A stretch of DNA of 64,000 nucleotides from Campylobacter helveticus (lineage in GTDB: Bacteria; Campylobacterota; Campylobacteria; Campylobacterales; Campylobacteraceae), in contig NZ_CP020478.1 of the NCBI RefSeq assembly GCF_002080395.1, positions 508,886 through 572,885 on the forward strand, read 5' to 3'. The translations under genes and the position numbers were made by a program. Shown here one piece after another: positions 37,765-50,307 of the stretch. Each line of letters starts with the position of its first letter. Positions within the stretch are counted from its first letter, which is position 1. The notes below the pieces were generated by a model. It was not told where the DNA came from. It did not search any database and saw only the letters and a list, made by a program, of their open reading frames with translations.

Positions 37765-38811
37765 GTGAAAAGAATAGACAAAAAAGAAGCGCTTGATTTG
37801 CTTCAAAACGCTACTTTAGTGGAGCTTGGTGCTATGGCTTATGAGAGAAAATTAGAGCTTCACCCTGAAAAAATCACCACCTTTGTCGTGGATAGAAATA
37901 TCAATTATACCAATGTTTGCTGCATCGATTGCGATTTTTGTGCGTTTTACAGGCACGCAAAAGAAAAAGACGCTTATATCTTAAGCTATGAAGAAATAGG
38001 CAAAAAGATAGAGGAATTAGAAGCTATCGGCGGGACGCAAATACTCTTTCAAGGCGGAGTGCATCCTAAGCTTAAAATCGAATGGTATGAAGATTTAGTC
38101 GAGTGGATTAGTAAGCATTACCCAAATATCACGGTTCACGGCTTTTCGGCGGTAGAAATTGCCTATATTGCTAAAATTTCTAAGATAAGTATAAAAGAGG
38201 TTTTAAAAAGACTTCAAGCAAAAGGGCTTTTCTCCATACCCGGAGCGGGGGCTGAGGTGCTAAGCGATAGGGTGCGAGATGAGATAGCCCCGCATAAATG
38301 CGACACTAAAACTTGGCTAGAAGTGCATAGAAACGCCCATCAAATCGGTATGAAAAGCACGGCCACAATGATGTTTGGCACGGTGGAAAATGATGAGGAG
38401 TTAATCGAGCATTTTGAGCATTTAAGAAAATTGCAGGATGAAACGGGGGGCTTTAGGGCGTTTATTTTATGGAGTTTTCAAAGTGAAAACACTAAGCTAA
38501 AGCAAAAGCACCCTGAAATTTTAAAGCAAAGCTCAAATAAATACTTAAGATTACTCGCACTTGCTAGGCTTTATTTGGACAATTTTAAAAATTTACAAAG
38601 CTCTTGGGTAACGCAAGGCTCACTCATTGGGCAGCTCGCTTTGAAATTTGGCGCCAATGACTTAGGCTCTACGATGATGGAGGAAAATGTCGTTTCAGCC
38701 GCAGGGGCAAGTTATAAAATGAATCAAGATGAGATGATAAGGCTTATTAGAAGTCTTGGGGAAAAGCCGGCTAAACGCAATACAGCTTATGAAATTTTGG
38801 AGAGATTTTAA
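37765..38811 (+). CDS. mqnC: Cyclic dehypoxanthine futalosine synthase (radical SAM)
   Basis: MqnC closes the ring of dehypoxanthine futalosine in the futalosine route to menaquinone, used by Campylobacter. The 348-residue radical SAM protein has the iron-sulfur cluster motif CCIDCDFCAF (CxxxCxxC with the first Cys at NVC) near residues 51-58, then GGTQILFQGGVHP. Translation starts at GTG 37765. The order mqnC - M16-like gene - recG is that of C. jejuni Cj0462-Cj0464. Confidence 0.93.
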   Translation: MKRIDKKEALDLLQNATLVELGAMAYERKLELHPEKITTFVVDRNINYTNVCCIDCDFCAFYRHAKEKDAYILSYEEIGKKIEELEAIGGTQILFQGGVHPKLKIEWYEDLVEWISKHYPNITVHGFSAVEIAYIAKISKISIKEVLKRLQAKGLFSIPGAGAEVLSDRVRDEIAPHKCDTKTWLEVHRNAHQIGMKSTATMMFGTVENDEELIEHFEHLRKLQDETGGFRAFILWSFQSENTKLKQKHPEILKQSSNKYLRLLALARLYLDNFKNLQSSWVTQGSLIGQLALKFGANDLGSTMMEENVVSAAGASYKMNQDEMIRLIRSLGEKPAKRNTAYEILERF

Positions 38812-40028
38812 TGCAGTATTTAGAGAGCAAGGGTGTAAAAGTCCCTTTCATTTTTGAGAAAAATAGCGATTTTCCTATTATATTTTTTCGTCTTGTTTTT
38901 AGAAATTGTGGGCGCAGTTTTGACGAGGTGGCTGGGGTGGCAAGCATGTTTGCTAGGCTTTTAAATGAGGGCGTTAATGATCGTTTTTTTAAGGATTTGG
39001 AATTTAGAGCGATAAATTTGGAAGCAAGTAGTGCTTTTGAGAATTTAGAGCTCAGTTTTTCTTGTTTGAAAGAGCATAAAAACTATGCCTTTAAAGCTCT
39101 TGCAAATTTACTTCAAAATCCTCGTTTTGAGGAAAAAACTCTGCAAAGACTTAAAATTAACGCGCTTGGAGAGCTTGCGAGTCGGCAAAGTGATTATGAT
39201 GATGTGGCTAAAAAATTGCTTAATCAAACAATCTTTAAAGAAAAAGCATTTCAAAGTCCAAATGAGGGCGATGAAACAAGCATTAAAGCCATAAATTTAG
39301 AGCATTTAAAAGCTTTTTATAAGCATTTTTTTCATCTTAATAATGCGGCGATAGTTTTGGGGGGAGATTTAGAAGAAAAAGAGGCTAAAAATTTAAGTTT
39401 AAATTTACTTGAAAGCTTAGAAAAGGGTAAGGAAAGTAGAGGAAAAAGCTACCACCTTAATGAAAAAACTCAAGATGTGATTTTGCAAAAACCAAGCGAA
39501 CAAGCCTATATTTACTTTGCTGCGCCTTTTAATGCGTGTTTTAAAGATGAGGATTTGCATTTGGCTAAAATCGCTCTTTTTATTTTAGGGCAGGGGGGAT
39601 TTGGCTCTAGGGTTATGGAAGAAATTCGTGTGAAAAGAGGACTTGCCTACTCTGCTTATGTAAGTTTGGATATGCGTAATTCTTATAGCCGTGTTTTTGG
39701 TTATTTGCAAACTAAAAATGAAAACGCGAAAGAAGCAAAAGGGGCGATTAGGCAAATTTTTGATGATTTTGTCAAAAATGGGGTGTGTGAAGAAGAATTA
39801 ACACAGGCTAAAAATTTCATACTAGGAAGCACACCTTTGCGTTATGAAAGTCTTAGTAAAAGGCTAGGAATCGCCTTTATGGAATTTTATCAAGGATTAA
39901 AAATCGGCAGTTTTAAAGAAGAGCTTATAAAGATTAAAAACACAAATTTAAAAGAGCTTAATGCCTATATCAAAAAGCATAGTGAAATTTTAAATTTGAG
40001 TTTTGTAAGCGTTCAAAATGAAAATTAA
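38811..40028 (+). CDS. M16-type peptidase-like protein, catalytic motif absent
   Basis: The 405-residue protein has the M16 tandem layout. The zinc site HxxEH expected near residue 40 is replaced by ASMFARLLNEG, so no zinc protease activity is predicted. The C-terminal half keeps the R/Y substrate-clamp region of M16B partners (MEEIRVKRGLAYSAYVSL). Such proteins usually pair with an active M16 subunit, which is not in the window. Its start touches the mqnC stop and its end overlaps recG by 11 bases. It equals C. jejuni Cj0463. Confidence 0.8.
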   Translation: MQYLESKGVKVPFIFEKNSDFPIIFFRLVFRNCGRSFDEVAGVASMFARLLNEGVNDRFFKDLEFRAINLEASSAFENLELSFSCLKEHKNYAFKALANLLQNPRFEEKTLQRLKINALGELASRQSDYDDVAKKLLNQTIFKEKAFQSPNEGDETSIKAINLEHLKAFYKHFFHLNNAAIVLGGDLEEKEAKNLSLNLLESLEKGKESRGKSYHLNEKTQDVILQKPSEQAYIYFAAPFNACFKDEDLHLAKIALFILGQGGFGSRVMEEIRVKRGLAYSAYVSLDMRNSYSRVFGYLQTKNENAKEAKGAIRQIFDDFVKNGVCEEELTQAKNFILGSTPLRYESLSKRLGIAFMEFYQGLKIGSFKEELIKIKNTNLKELNAYIKKHSEILNLSFVSVQNEN

Positions 40029-41829
40029 GGAAAGCGATTTAGAGCTTTTTAAAAAATTAAAAATTAAAAGTGCGATTGATTTGGCGCTTATCTTGCCTAA
40101 GAAAATTGAAAATTTAAATTTAAGTAAAGAGCCTTTGGAAAATGAAAATTGCGTGCAAGAGCTACGCATTATATCGCAATCTTTTAGGACAAATACGCTT
40201 TTTGTAAGGGCGTATTGTGAGGCTTGGGGGGCAGATGTTTCTTTAGTTTTTTTCCACCCCAGTAAATGGCATATGGGGGTTTTTAAGGTGGGGGCGTGTT
40301 TGCTTTTGAGTGGGAAATTAGGCTTTTTTAATCATTCTTGGCAATTTTATAATCCTAAAATCATCAAAAAAGCAGGAATTTTTGAGCCAAAATACCAAAT
40401 TGCAGGGATTAAGGATAGTAAAATTCAAAATCTTATCAACACTTATGTAAGTTATGAAAATTTAAAAGAAAGTGGCATAGAGGATAAATTTATCTTTTTA
40501 CTTTTAAACCTGCACGCTTATGATGAAAAGAGTTTTGAGCTTTTTAAAAATTTAACGCATTTTGAAGAGGATTTAAAATACATTGAAATTTATAATTTTT
40601 TAAAAAGGCTTAAAAATAAGAAAAATCATTTTAACGCTTATGAAATCAAACTTTTTGATATTAAAGAGTGGCTTTTAACTTTGCCTTTTAATCCCACAAA
40701 AGACCAACTTCAAGCTATTTGTGATATTAGGGAGGATTTACGCTCAAATTTAGCTAAAAGGCGTGTGATAATGGGCGATGTGGGCTGTGGCAAAACTTTA
40801 GTTTTACTCGCTGCGGCTTTAAGCGTGTATCCTAAACAAGCCTTATTAATGGCACCTACTAGTATTTTAGCCCAGCAGCTTTTTGAGGAGGCTAAAAAGC
40901 TTTTGCCTGATTTTTTGCAAATTTGCTTTGTCAAAGGCGGTAAAAAAGAGAAAGATTTAAAAGAAAAAATGAGGGTGGCAAATTTGATTATAGGCACACA
41001 CGCCCTTATTTATGAAGAGGGCTTTGAGGCGGTTTTGGTAATGATAGATGAGCAGCATCGCTTTGGCTCAAATCAAAGGCAAAAAATCAGCACCCTTTCA
41101 AGCAAAGATAGTTTAAGTCCTCATTTTATACAATTTTCCGCTACGCCCATACCACGCACCCTAAGTATGATACAATCCGAGCTTTTAAATTTTAGTTTTA
41201 TCAAACAAATGCCCTTTAAAAAGGACATTAAGACTTATTGCGTTCAAAATGAGGATTTTATTAAGATAAAAAGAAAGATAGAGGAAGAAATAGCTAAGAA
41301 ACATCAAATAATTATCATCTATCCTCTTGTAAGTGAAAGCGAAAAAATTCCTTATCTTTCGCTTGATAAAGCAAGAATTTATTGGCAAAAGCATTATAAA
41401 AATGTCTTTGTAACGCACGGAAAAGATAAGCAAAAAGATGCTATCTTGCAAGAATTTAGAGAAAAGGGCGATATTTTACTTAGCACGACTGTGGTTGAGG
41501 TGGGGATTTCTTTACCACGCCTTAGCACCATTATCATCGTGGGAGCAGAGAGGCTTGGACTTGCAACTTTACATCAATTAAGAGGACGCGTGGGACGCGT
41601 GGGACTTGAAAGCTTTTGTTATCTTTATACTAAGCTTAAAGAAATTCCTGCAAGGTTATTAGAATTTTCTAAGACTTTGGACGGATTTGAAATTGCCGAG
41701 CTTGATTTAAAAAATCGCTTGAGTGGAGATTTGCTAGATGGTTATATGCAGCACGGAAATGAGTTTAAATTTTTTGATTTTGCGAGTGATGAGGTAATTT
41801 TGGCTAGAGTGAAAAAGGATTTAGGTTAA
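40018..41829 (+). CDS. recG: ATP-dependent DNA helicase RecG
   Basis: RecG reverses stalled replication forks and branch-migrates junctions. The 603-residue protein has an N-terminal OB-like wedge domain and helicase motifs: Walker A MGDVGCGKT, motif II MIDEQHRFG, motif III FSATPIPRT and motif VI HQLRGRVGRVG. It is shorter than E. coli RecG (about 693), typical of Campylobacter. It overlaps the M16-like gene; pglE starts 48 bases after. Confidence 0.93.
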   Translation: MKIKESDLELFKKLKIKSAIDLALILPKKIENLNLSKEPLENENCVQELRIISQSFRTNTLFVRAYCEAWGADVSLVFFHPSKWHMGVFKVGACLLLSGKLGFFNHSWQFYNPKIIKKAGIFEPKYQIAGIKDSKIQNLINTYVSYENLKESGIEDKFIFLLLNLHAYDEKSFELFKNLTHFEEDLKYIEIYNFLKRLKNKKNHFNAYEIKLFDIKEWLLTLPFNPTKDQLQAICDIREDLRSNLAKRRVIMGDVGCGKTLVLLAAALSVYPKQALLMAPTSILAQQLFEEAKKLLPDFLQICFVKGGKKEKDLKEKMRVANLIIGTHALIYEEGFEAVLVMIDEQHRFGSNQRQKISTLSSKDSLSPHFIQFSATPIPRTLSMIQSELLNFSFIKQMPFKKDIKTYCVQNEDFIKIKRKIEEEIAKKHQIIIIYPLVSESEKIPYLSLDKARIYWQKHYKNVFVTHGKDKQKDAILQEFREKGDILLSTTVVEVGISLPRLSTIIIVGAERLGLATLHQLRGRVGRVGLESFCYLYTKLKEIPARLLEFSKTLDGFEIAELDLKNRLSGDLLDGYMQHGNEFKFFDFASDEVILARVKKDLG

Positions 41830-41840
41830 ATAATTTGCGT

Positions 41841-41846
41841 TATAAT
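41841..41846 (+). promoter_or_regulatory. Probable -10 for pglEFG
   Basis: TATAAT preceded by TTTGCGT lies 32 bases before the pglE ATG, which has AAAAGGA. It gives the separated pglEFG block its own transcription. Confidence 0.6.
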
Positions 41847-41877
41847 TTTGCATTAAAGGCAATTAAAAGGATGATAA

Positions 41878-44812
<2,935 letters not shown>

Positions 44813-44813
<1 letters not shown>

Positions 44814-45718
44814 TGCTAATTAAAGATATACAAAAATTTGAGGATAACCGCTATAAAGCCAGAGCTTATATGAGTTATATTTTAATAAGAAATTTGCCCG
44901 ATAGACTTCCAAATATTCATTTAGAAAGCGTTAGAGAGGCACTGGATAAAATCGCACACGATGTTTCTGTGTTTGACGCCTTATATATACTAGATGATTC
45001 GGGAACGCAGATAGAAAATGCCATCACTTTGGAAAAAAAGTATGAGCGAGGAGAGGGTGAGGATAGAAGCTCTAAGGCTTATTTTTATAGAGCCGTTAAA
45101 CTTAAGCGTTGTATTTTGAGCGACCCTTATCCTTCTATCTTAAATAATGAGCTTTGCGTTACTGCTTCTATGCCTATTTACGATAATAAGGAAAATTTGC
45201 TTTTTGTCGTTTGTATTGATATTAAATTAAGGGATATTTTAAAGCTTATTCAAGCGAGTAATTTTGAATTTGGCTTTTTGCAATTTAGTCGTCTTGTGTA
45301 TTTTTGCTTTGCGAGTGTGCTTTTTGTCATCACTTGCTTTTTGTTTCAAAAGGGCTTTTTAAGTCTTTTTTATTATCACAGTGTCGATATACAAAAAATC
45401 TTTGAAAGCACGATAGCCATTACCCTAGCTTTGGCTATTTTTGATTTGGCTAAGACCATTATAGAAGAAGAGGTTCTTGGTAAAAGTCGCAAAGAAAAAA
45501 CAGGCATTCAAAAAACTATGGTGCGGTTTTTAGGAAGCATTATCATTGCTTTAGCTATTGAAGCTTTGATGTTGGTATTTAAACTTGCGGTTGGGGATTT
45601 ATCGCAAATGGTTTATGTGATTTATCTTATTTGTGGGGTTACTTTGCTCTTAGCTGGGCTTAGTGTGTATATTTTTGCTGTAAAATATAAAAATAATAAT
45701 GTTTTAGAGACAGATTAA
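44813..45718 (+). CDS. pglG: PglG, membrane protein with a Cache-like N-terminal domain
   Basis: The 301-residue protein is placed as C. jejuni pglG, which has no proven step in N-glycan synthesis. Residues about 30-145 look like a PDC/Cache sensor fold (ALYILDDSGTQI, RAVKLKRCILSDPYPS, CVTASMPIYDNKENLLFVVCIDIK). Four membrane helices follow, at about 160-290. N-terminal residues 1-25 are basic. cheY begins 81 bases downstream, which may be chance. Function as a sensor is inference from the fold only. Confidence 0.8.
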
Positions 45719-45741
45719 ATAAAAATATAAGCAAATAATGG

Positions 45742-45747
45742 TATAAT
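45742..45747 (+). promoter_or_regulatory. Probable -10 for cheY
   Basis: TATAAT in GGTATAATTTCGC lies 52 bases before the cheY GTG. GAAAGGAAGAAG supplies the ribosome binding site. Confidence 0.55.
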
Positions 45748-45799
45748 TTCGCTTTACATTTTTGGTTTATAAATATGAGAACTTTGAAAGGAAGAAGCC

Positions 45800-46189
45800 G
45801 TGAAATTACTTGTTGTCGATGATAGCTCTACTATGAGAAGGATTATTAAAAACACCTTGACAAGATTGGGGCATAATGATGTTCTTGAAGCTGAACACGG
45901 AGTTGAAGCTTGGGACTTACTTGAGAAAAATGACGATGTTAAGGTCCTAATTACGGATTGGAATATGCCAGAGATGAATGGACTTGACCTTGTTAAAAAA
46001 GTAAGAGCTGAGAAAAAATATGAAGATATGCCTATTATTATGGTAACGACTGAAGGTGGCAAGGCTGAAGTTATCACAGCTTTAAAGGCTGGGGTAAATA
46101 ACTACATCGTTAAGCCTTTTACACCTCAAGTTTTAAAAGAAAAGCTTGAGGATGTTTTGGGTGTAGGAAGTGATACTGCGACTGAGTAA
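45800..46189 (+). CDS. cheY: Chemotaxis response regulator CheY
   Basis: CheY carries the phosphoryl signal from CheA to the flagellar switch (FliM). The 129-residue single receiver domain has the acidic pair Asp7-Asp8, phospho-acceptor Asp53 in LITDWNMPEM, Thr in MVTTEGG and Lys in YIVKPFTP. Translation starts at GTG 45800. The order pglG-cheY-prmA-ftsH is that of C. jejuni. Confidence 0.96.
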   Translation: MKLLVVDDSSTMRRIIKNTLTRLGHNDVLEAEHGVEAWDLLEKNDDVKVLITDWNMPEMNGLDLVKKVRAEKKYEDMPIIMVTTEGGKAEVITALKAGVNNYIVKPFTPQVLKEKLEDVLGVGSDTATE

Positions 46190-46206
46190 ATTTCATTTTT
46201 TTGAAG

Positions 46207-47052
46207 ATGGAAAAATTTTACTACGAGTTGTTTTTTAAGATAGATGAGCCTTATAAGGATTTAGTGCTTGACTTTGTTTTTGATTTGGGAGTTGAGGCGG
46301 TAGAAGAAAAAGATAAAGGCTTTTATATACGCTCAAGCGAAGAGTTAGACGAGATAGCTTGGGCTTTAGAATTTTTTTGCGAAAAGCTTTCGCATTTAAA
46401 AAATCATTCTTTGAATTTTGATTTTACTCTTGAAAAAAGAGAAAATAAAGACTGGATAGAAGAATATAAAAAGGGCATTGAGCCTATTTTGATTGATCAA
46501 ATTTATATCCATACTACTTGGCAAAAGGCTAAAAAAGGTTTTTTAAATATACAAATTAATCCTGCTCTAGCCTTTGGTTCTGGACATCACGAAAGCACCC
46601 ATTCTTGCATAGAACTTTTGCAAAAATTTGTTAAAAAAGATATGAAGGCTTTAGATGTTGGTTGTGGGAGTGGAATTTTAGCCATTATCTTAGCTAAATT
46701 TGGTGCTAAGGTTGATATTTGCGATACAGATGAGTTGGCTTTGAAGAGTGCTTTAGACAATGCTAAACTAAATGAAGTAAGCTTTTGTAAGGCTTGGCAG
46801 GGTTCATTAGATAAGGCGGAAGGAAAATATGATTTTATCGTGGCAAATATCATAGCTGATGTAATTTTGATTTTGGAAAAGGATATGAAAAATTGTTTAA
46901 AGGAAAATGCTATACTTATTTTATCTGGGATTTTAGATAAATATGAAGCTAGAATTAAAGATAAGTTTAAGGACTTAAGCCTTGTTTGTGAGCTTAGAAA
47001 AAATGAATGGCTAAGTTTAGTTTATAAAAAGGAAAAAAATGAACGAAAATAA
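46207..47052 (+). CDS. prmA: Ribosomal protein L11 methyltransferase
   Basis: PrmA trimethylates ribosomal protein L11 with S-adenosylmethionine. The 281-residue protein has an N-terminal substrate domain and a Rossmann methyltransferase domain with AFGSGHHESTHSC, motif I ALDVGCGSGILAI and VANIIADVI. ATG 46207 is chosen over TTG 46201 because it gives MEKFYYELFFK and the recalled C. jejuni length. It overlaps ftsH by 14 bases. Confidence 0.94.
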   Translation: MEKFYYELFFKIDEPYKDLVLDFVFDLGVEAVEEKDKGFYIRSSEELDEIAWALEFFCEKLSHLKNHSLNFDFTLEKRENKDWIEEYKKGIEPILIDQIYIHTTWQKAKKGFLNIQINPALAFGSGHHESTHSCIELLQKFVKKDMKALDVGCGSGILAIILAKFGAKVDICDTDELALKSALDNAKLNEVSFCKAWQGSLDKAEGKYDFIVANIIADVILILEKDMKNCLKENAILILSGILDKYEARIKDKFKDLSLVCELRKNEWLSLVYKKEKNERK

Positions 47053-48964
47053 TAAAAATAACAACGCACCGCAAAATAATAATTTTTTTAATAAAAATCC
47101 TATTTTCATCTTTGCTATTTTTGCGATAGTGATGGTTGTCGTATTTAAAGGTTTTTTTGATGGTGGGACAACTGGTTCTTTTGGTGGAAATTTAAGTGGT
47201 AGTGAGGTCAATAAAAATGTTCCATATTCTGAGCTTAAAAAGCTTATCGAAAGTGGGCAGATTAATCAAGTTAGCATAGGGCAAAGCACCATTAAGGCTG
47301 TTTCTAGTGCAAATAATACTATCTACAACGCTAAAAAGGTGAATGATACCGAGTTGGTTAAATTGCTTGATAGCAAAAATATCGCTTATGGGGCATATTC
47401 TGAAACAAATTGGTTTACAGATATGATTTTTTCTTGGGTTTTGCCTGTTTTTATCTTTTTTGCGATTTGGATGTTTTTAGCTTCTAGAATGCAAAAAAGT
47501 ATGGGAAGTTCGATTCTAGGCATTGGGAGTTCTAAGAAGCTTGTAAATTCTGAAAAGCCTAAGGTTAAATTTGGAGATGTGGCTGGGGTTGAGGAAGCTA
47601 AAGAGGAGGTTAAGGAAATAGTAGATTTTCTCAAATATCCTGAGCGTTATATTAAGCTTGGAGCAAAAATTCCAAAAGGACTTTTATTAGTTGGTCCTCC
47701 TGGCACAGGTAAGACACTTTTAGCTAAGGCTGTAGCAGGTGAGGCTGATGTGCCGTTTTTTAGCGTTTCTGGCTCTTCTTTTATAGAGATGTTTGTGGGT
47801 GTGGGTGCTTCTAGGGTAAGAGATTTGTTTGAAAATGCAAAAAAAGAAGCACCTGCCATAGTTTTCATCGATGAAATTGATGCCATAGGAAAAAGTCGTG
47901 CGGCAAATGGTTTAATGGGTGGAAATGATGAGAGGGAGCAAACGCTAAATCAGCTTTTAGCCGAAATGGACGGCTTTGGCACAGAAAGCTCTCCTGTTAT
48001 TGTCCTAGCAGCGACTAATCGCCCTGAAGTTTTAGATGCGGCTTTACTTAGACCGGGTCGTTTTGATAGACAAGTTTTAGTAGATAAGCCTGATTTTAAA
48101 GGGCGTTGCGAAATTTTAAAAGTGCATATGAAAGATGTAAAAATTTCACCTAAGGTTAAGGTTGAAGATGTGGGTCGACTAACGGCTGGTTTGGCTGGGG
48201 CTGATTTGGCAAATATTATTAACGAAGCTGCACTTTTAGCCGGACGCGATGGGAAAAAATATGTTGAGCAAGATGACCTTGTGGAAGCTGTTGAAAGGGC
48301 TATTGCAGGACTTGAGAAAAAATCGCGTCGTATTAACGATAAGGAAAAAAAGATTGTTACTTATCACGAGTGCGGACACGCTTTGATAGCTGAAACTACT
48401 AAGGGAGCGAAGAGGGTTAGTAAGGTTTCTGTTATCCCTAGAGGTTTGGCAGCACTTGGTTATACGCTTAATACCCCTGAGGAAAATAAATTTCTTATGC
48501 AAAAGCACGAGCTTATCGCTGAAGTGGATGTGCTTTTGGGAGGGCGTGCGGCTGAGGAGGTTTTTATTGGCGAAATTTCAACGGGTGCGAGCAATGATTT
48601 AGAAAGAGCGACAGATATCATTAAGGCGATGATTTCTATGTATGGTATGAGTGAAATTGCTGGGCTTATGGTGCTTGAAAAACAAAGAAATACTTTTTTA
48701 ACTGGCGGACAAAGCATTAAGGATTATTCGGAAAAAATGGCGGAGTCGCTAGATGATTATGTGAAAAAAACCTTAGATGAGCGTTATAAAGATGTAAAAG
48801 AGACTTTAAGCACTTATAAGGGGGCTATTGAAACTATGGTCGCGGCTCTTTACGAGGAAGAGACGATAGAGGGTTCTAAGGTGCGTGAGATTATTAAAGA
48901 ATTTGAAGAGCAAAATGCTTTACCAACGCGTTTGCAAGTAGAAGAGAAAAAAGAACAGCAATGA
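47039..48964 (+). CDS. ftsH: ATP-dependent zinc metalloprotease FtsH
   Basis: FtsH degrades misfolded membrane proteins and some regulators at the inner membrane. The 641-residue protein has two N-terminal helices ([37 protein letters not shown]) flanking a periplasmic domain, an AAA module with Walker A GPPGTGKT, Walker [12 protein letters not shown] and second region of homology [19 protein letters not shown], and an M41 protease domain with zinc site HECGH. Confidence 0.97.
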   Translation: MNENNKNNNAPQNNNFFNKNPIFIFAIFAIVMVVVFKGFFDGGTTGSFGGNLSGSEVNKNVPYSELKKLIESGQINQVSIGQSTIKAVSSANNTIYNAKKVNDTELVKLLDSKNIAYGAYSETNWFTDMIFSWVLPVFIFFAIWMFLASRMQKSMGSSILGIGSSKKLVNSEKPKVKFGDVAGVEEAKEEVKEIVDFLKYPERYIKLGAKIPKGLLLVGPPGTGKTLLAKAVAGEADVPFFSVSGSSFIEMFVGVGASRVRDLFENAKKEAPAIVFIDEIDAIGKSRAANGLMGGNDEREQTLNQLLAEMDGFGTESSPVIVLAATNRPEVLDAALLRPGRFDRQVLVDKPDFKGRCEILKVHMKDVKISPKVKVEDVGRLTAGLAGADLANIINEAALLAGRDGKKYVEQDDLVEAVERAIAGLEKKSRRINDKEKKIVTYHECGHALIAETTKGAKRVSKVSVIPRGLAALGYTLNTPEENKFLMQKHELIAEVDVLLGGRAAEEVFIGEISTGASNDLERATDIIKAMISMYGMSEIAGLMVLEKQRNTFLTGGQSIKDYSEKMAESLDDYVKKTLDERYKDVKETLSTYKGAIETMVAALYEEETIEGSKVREIIKEFEEQNALPTRLQVEEKKEQQ

Positions 48965-49575
48965 GTCGTTTCATCGCAAAAGAGGGCTGGGCGGTTATTT
49001 TTATCACTCTAGTTTTATTATTATTGATTTGGATATTTGGGCATTTTTCTTTTGTTTTATTTTTGGTGCTTTTGGCACTTTTATTTTTATTTAGAGCTTC
49101 GAAACCAAATTTAGTGTGCGATGATAAAAAAGCTATTTTATCCCCGATTGATGGAAAGATTACGCGTATTGAAAATGCTTATTATGAGGATTTTGGAGAG
49201 TGTTTGGAATTGAATATCAAAAACGCTTTTTATGATTGTGGGAGTTTGAGTTCGCCTATAAAAATGCAACTTGAGAAATTGACCTTAAGGCACGGGCTTT
49301 TCTTGTGTAGTGAACTTGAGGTGGCTAAAAAAATGAATGAGAGAATGGTAATACACGCTCTTTCTAGTGGAAAAAAAATAATTATGCGAATTTATGCAGG
49401 CTCTTTAGATAGAAAATTAAAACTCTGTAATAATCCCCATAACTTAGATTCTGGAGATAGAATGGGTTTTTTGCTCAATGGTTCTGTTAGTTTGCTTTTG
49501 CCAAAAGACACGAGGGTGCATGTGGGTTTAAATGATGAGATTAAATCAGGCTCACTGCTTGCTTATCTTTCTTAA
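48961..49575 (+). CDS. Phosphatidylserine decarboxylase-related membrane protein
   Basis: The 204-residue protein has one or two N-terminal helices (VIFITLVLLLLIWIFGHFSFVLFLVLLALLFLF) and a domain with ILSPIDGKITRI, as in short-form Psd proteins. The self-cleavage Gly-Ser may be in FLLNGSVSLLLP, but the surrounding FGSR-type context is lost, so pyruvoyl formation and activity are uncertain. It corresponds to C. jejuni Cj1115 and is followed ten bases later by pssA, whose product would be its substrate. Confidence 0.75.
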   Translation: MSRFIAKEGWAVIFITLVLLLLIWIFGHFSFVLFLVLLALLFLFRASKPNLVCDDKKAILSPIDGKITRIENAYYEDFGECLELNIKNAFYDCGSLSSPIKMQLEKLTLRHGLFLCSELEVAKKMNERMVIHALSSGKKIIMRIYAGSLDRKLKLCNNPHNLDSGDRMGFLLNGSVSLLLPKDTRVHVGLNDEIKSGSLLAYLS

Positions 49576-49584
49576 GGGAAAACG

Positions 49585-50307
49585 ATGAATCATAAGCTCC
49601 AGCTCATTTATATCTTGCCTAATCTTTTTACAGCAGCTTCAGCTTTTTTAGGTGTGATTTCTATTATTTCTTCGATAAATGGCGATTTTTATAAGGCTTT
49701 GATTTATATCATCTTATCTTTGCTTTTTGACGGATTAGACGGACGCATCGCAAGACTTACAAATACAACTTCCAAATTTGGTGTTGAATTTGATTCATTG
49801 GCTGATTTAATAGCTTTTGGAGTTGCTCCTGCTGTTCTTTTTTACACAAGTGTAGGAATTTATTATGGGAAATTTGGCTCTTTAGTTGCGGCATTTTTTG
49901 TTGTTTTTGGAGCGATACGCCTTGCGCGTTTTAATGTTACCACAGGCACTTATGAACCTTCTGTTTTTATAGGGCTTCCTATACCAACGGCAGCGGTGGT
50001 AAGTGCGATTTATACTTATGCTTATTTAAATTATGATTTTTTAAAATCTTACGGACTTTTTATCGTTATTTTACAAGCTCTTTTGGGAATTTTGATGGTA
50101 AGCAACATACGCTATCCAAGTTTCAAAAAGCTTAATCTTAACCGCTCCAGTGTTTTAAAAGTGCTTATTTGCTTAATGTTACTTTTTTCTTTTTTATATC
50201 TTTATCCTTTGGAAAGTTTAGTAATTTTAGCTAGTTTGTATGTTTTGTATGGGATTGCGCGATTTTTTCTCACATTTCTTCGGGTAGGGAAAAAGTCTAA
50301 AATTTAG
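49585..50307 (+). CDS. pssA: CDP-diacylglycerol--serine O-phosphatidyltransferase
   Basis: PssA makes phosphatidylserine from CDP-diacylglycerol and serine in the inner membrane, the precursor of phosphatidylethanolamine. The 240-residue protein has about six helices and the CDP-alcohol phosphotransferase motif DGLDGRIAR, then GVEFDSLADL, giving DG-x2-AR-x8-G-x3-D-x3-D. It ends 11 bases inside the convergent DUF455 gene. Confidence 0.93.
   Translation: MNHKLQLIYILPNLFTAASAFLGVISIISSINGDFYKALIYIILSLLFDGLDGRIARLTNTTSKFGVEFDSLADLIAFGVAPAVLFYTSVGIYYGKFGSLVAAFFVVFGAIRLARFNVTTGTYEPSVFIGLPIPTAAVVSAIYTYAYLNYDFLKSYGLFIVILQALLGILMVSNIRYPSFKKLNLNRSSVLKVLICLMLLFSFLYLYPLESLVILASLYVLYGIARFFLTFLRVGKKSKI

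Noticed and set aside
39596-39601. G6 runs (also near 15425, 22638, 38446, 40228 and 44486) as phase switches
   Set aside because: Too short to slip at a useful rate, and they lie in conserved housekeeping or pgl genes.
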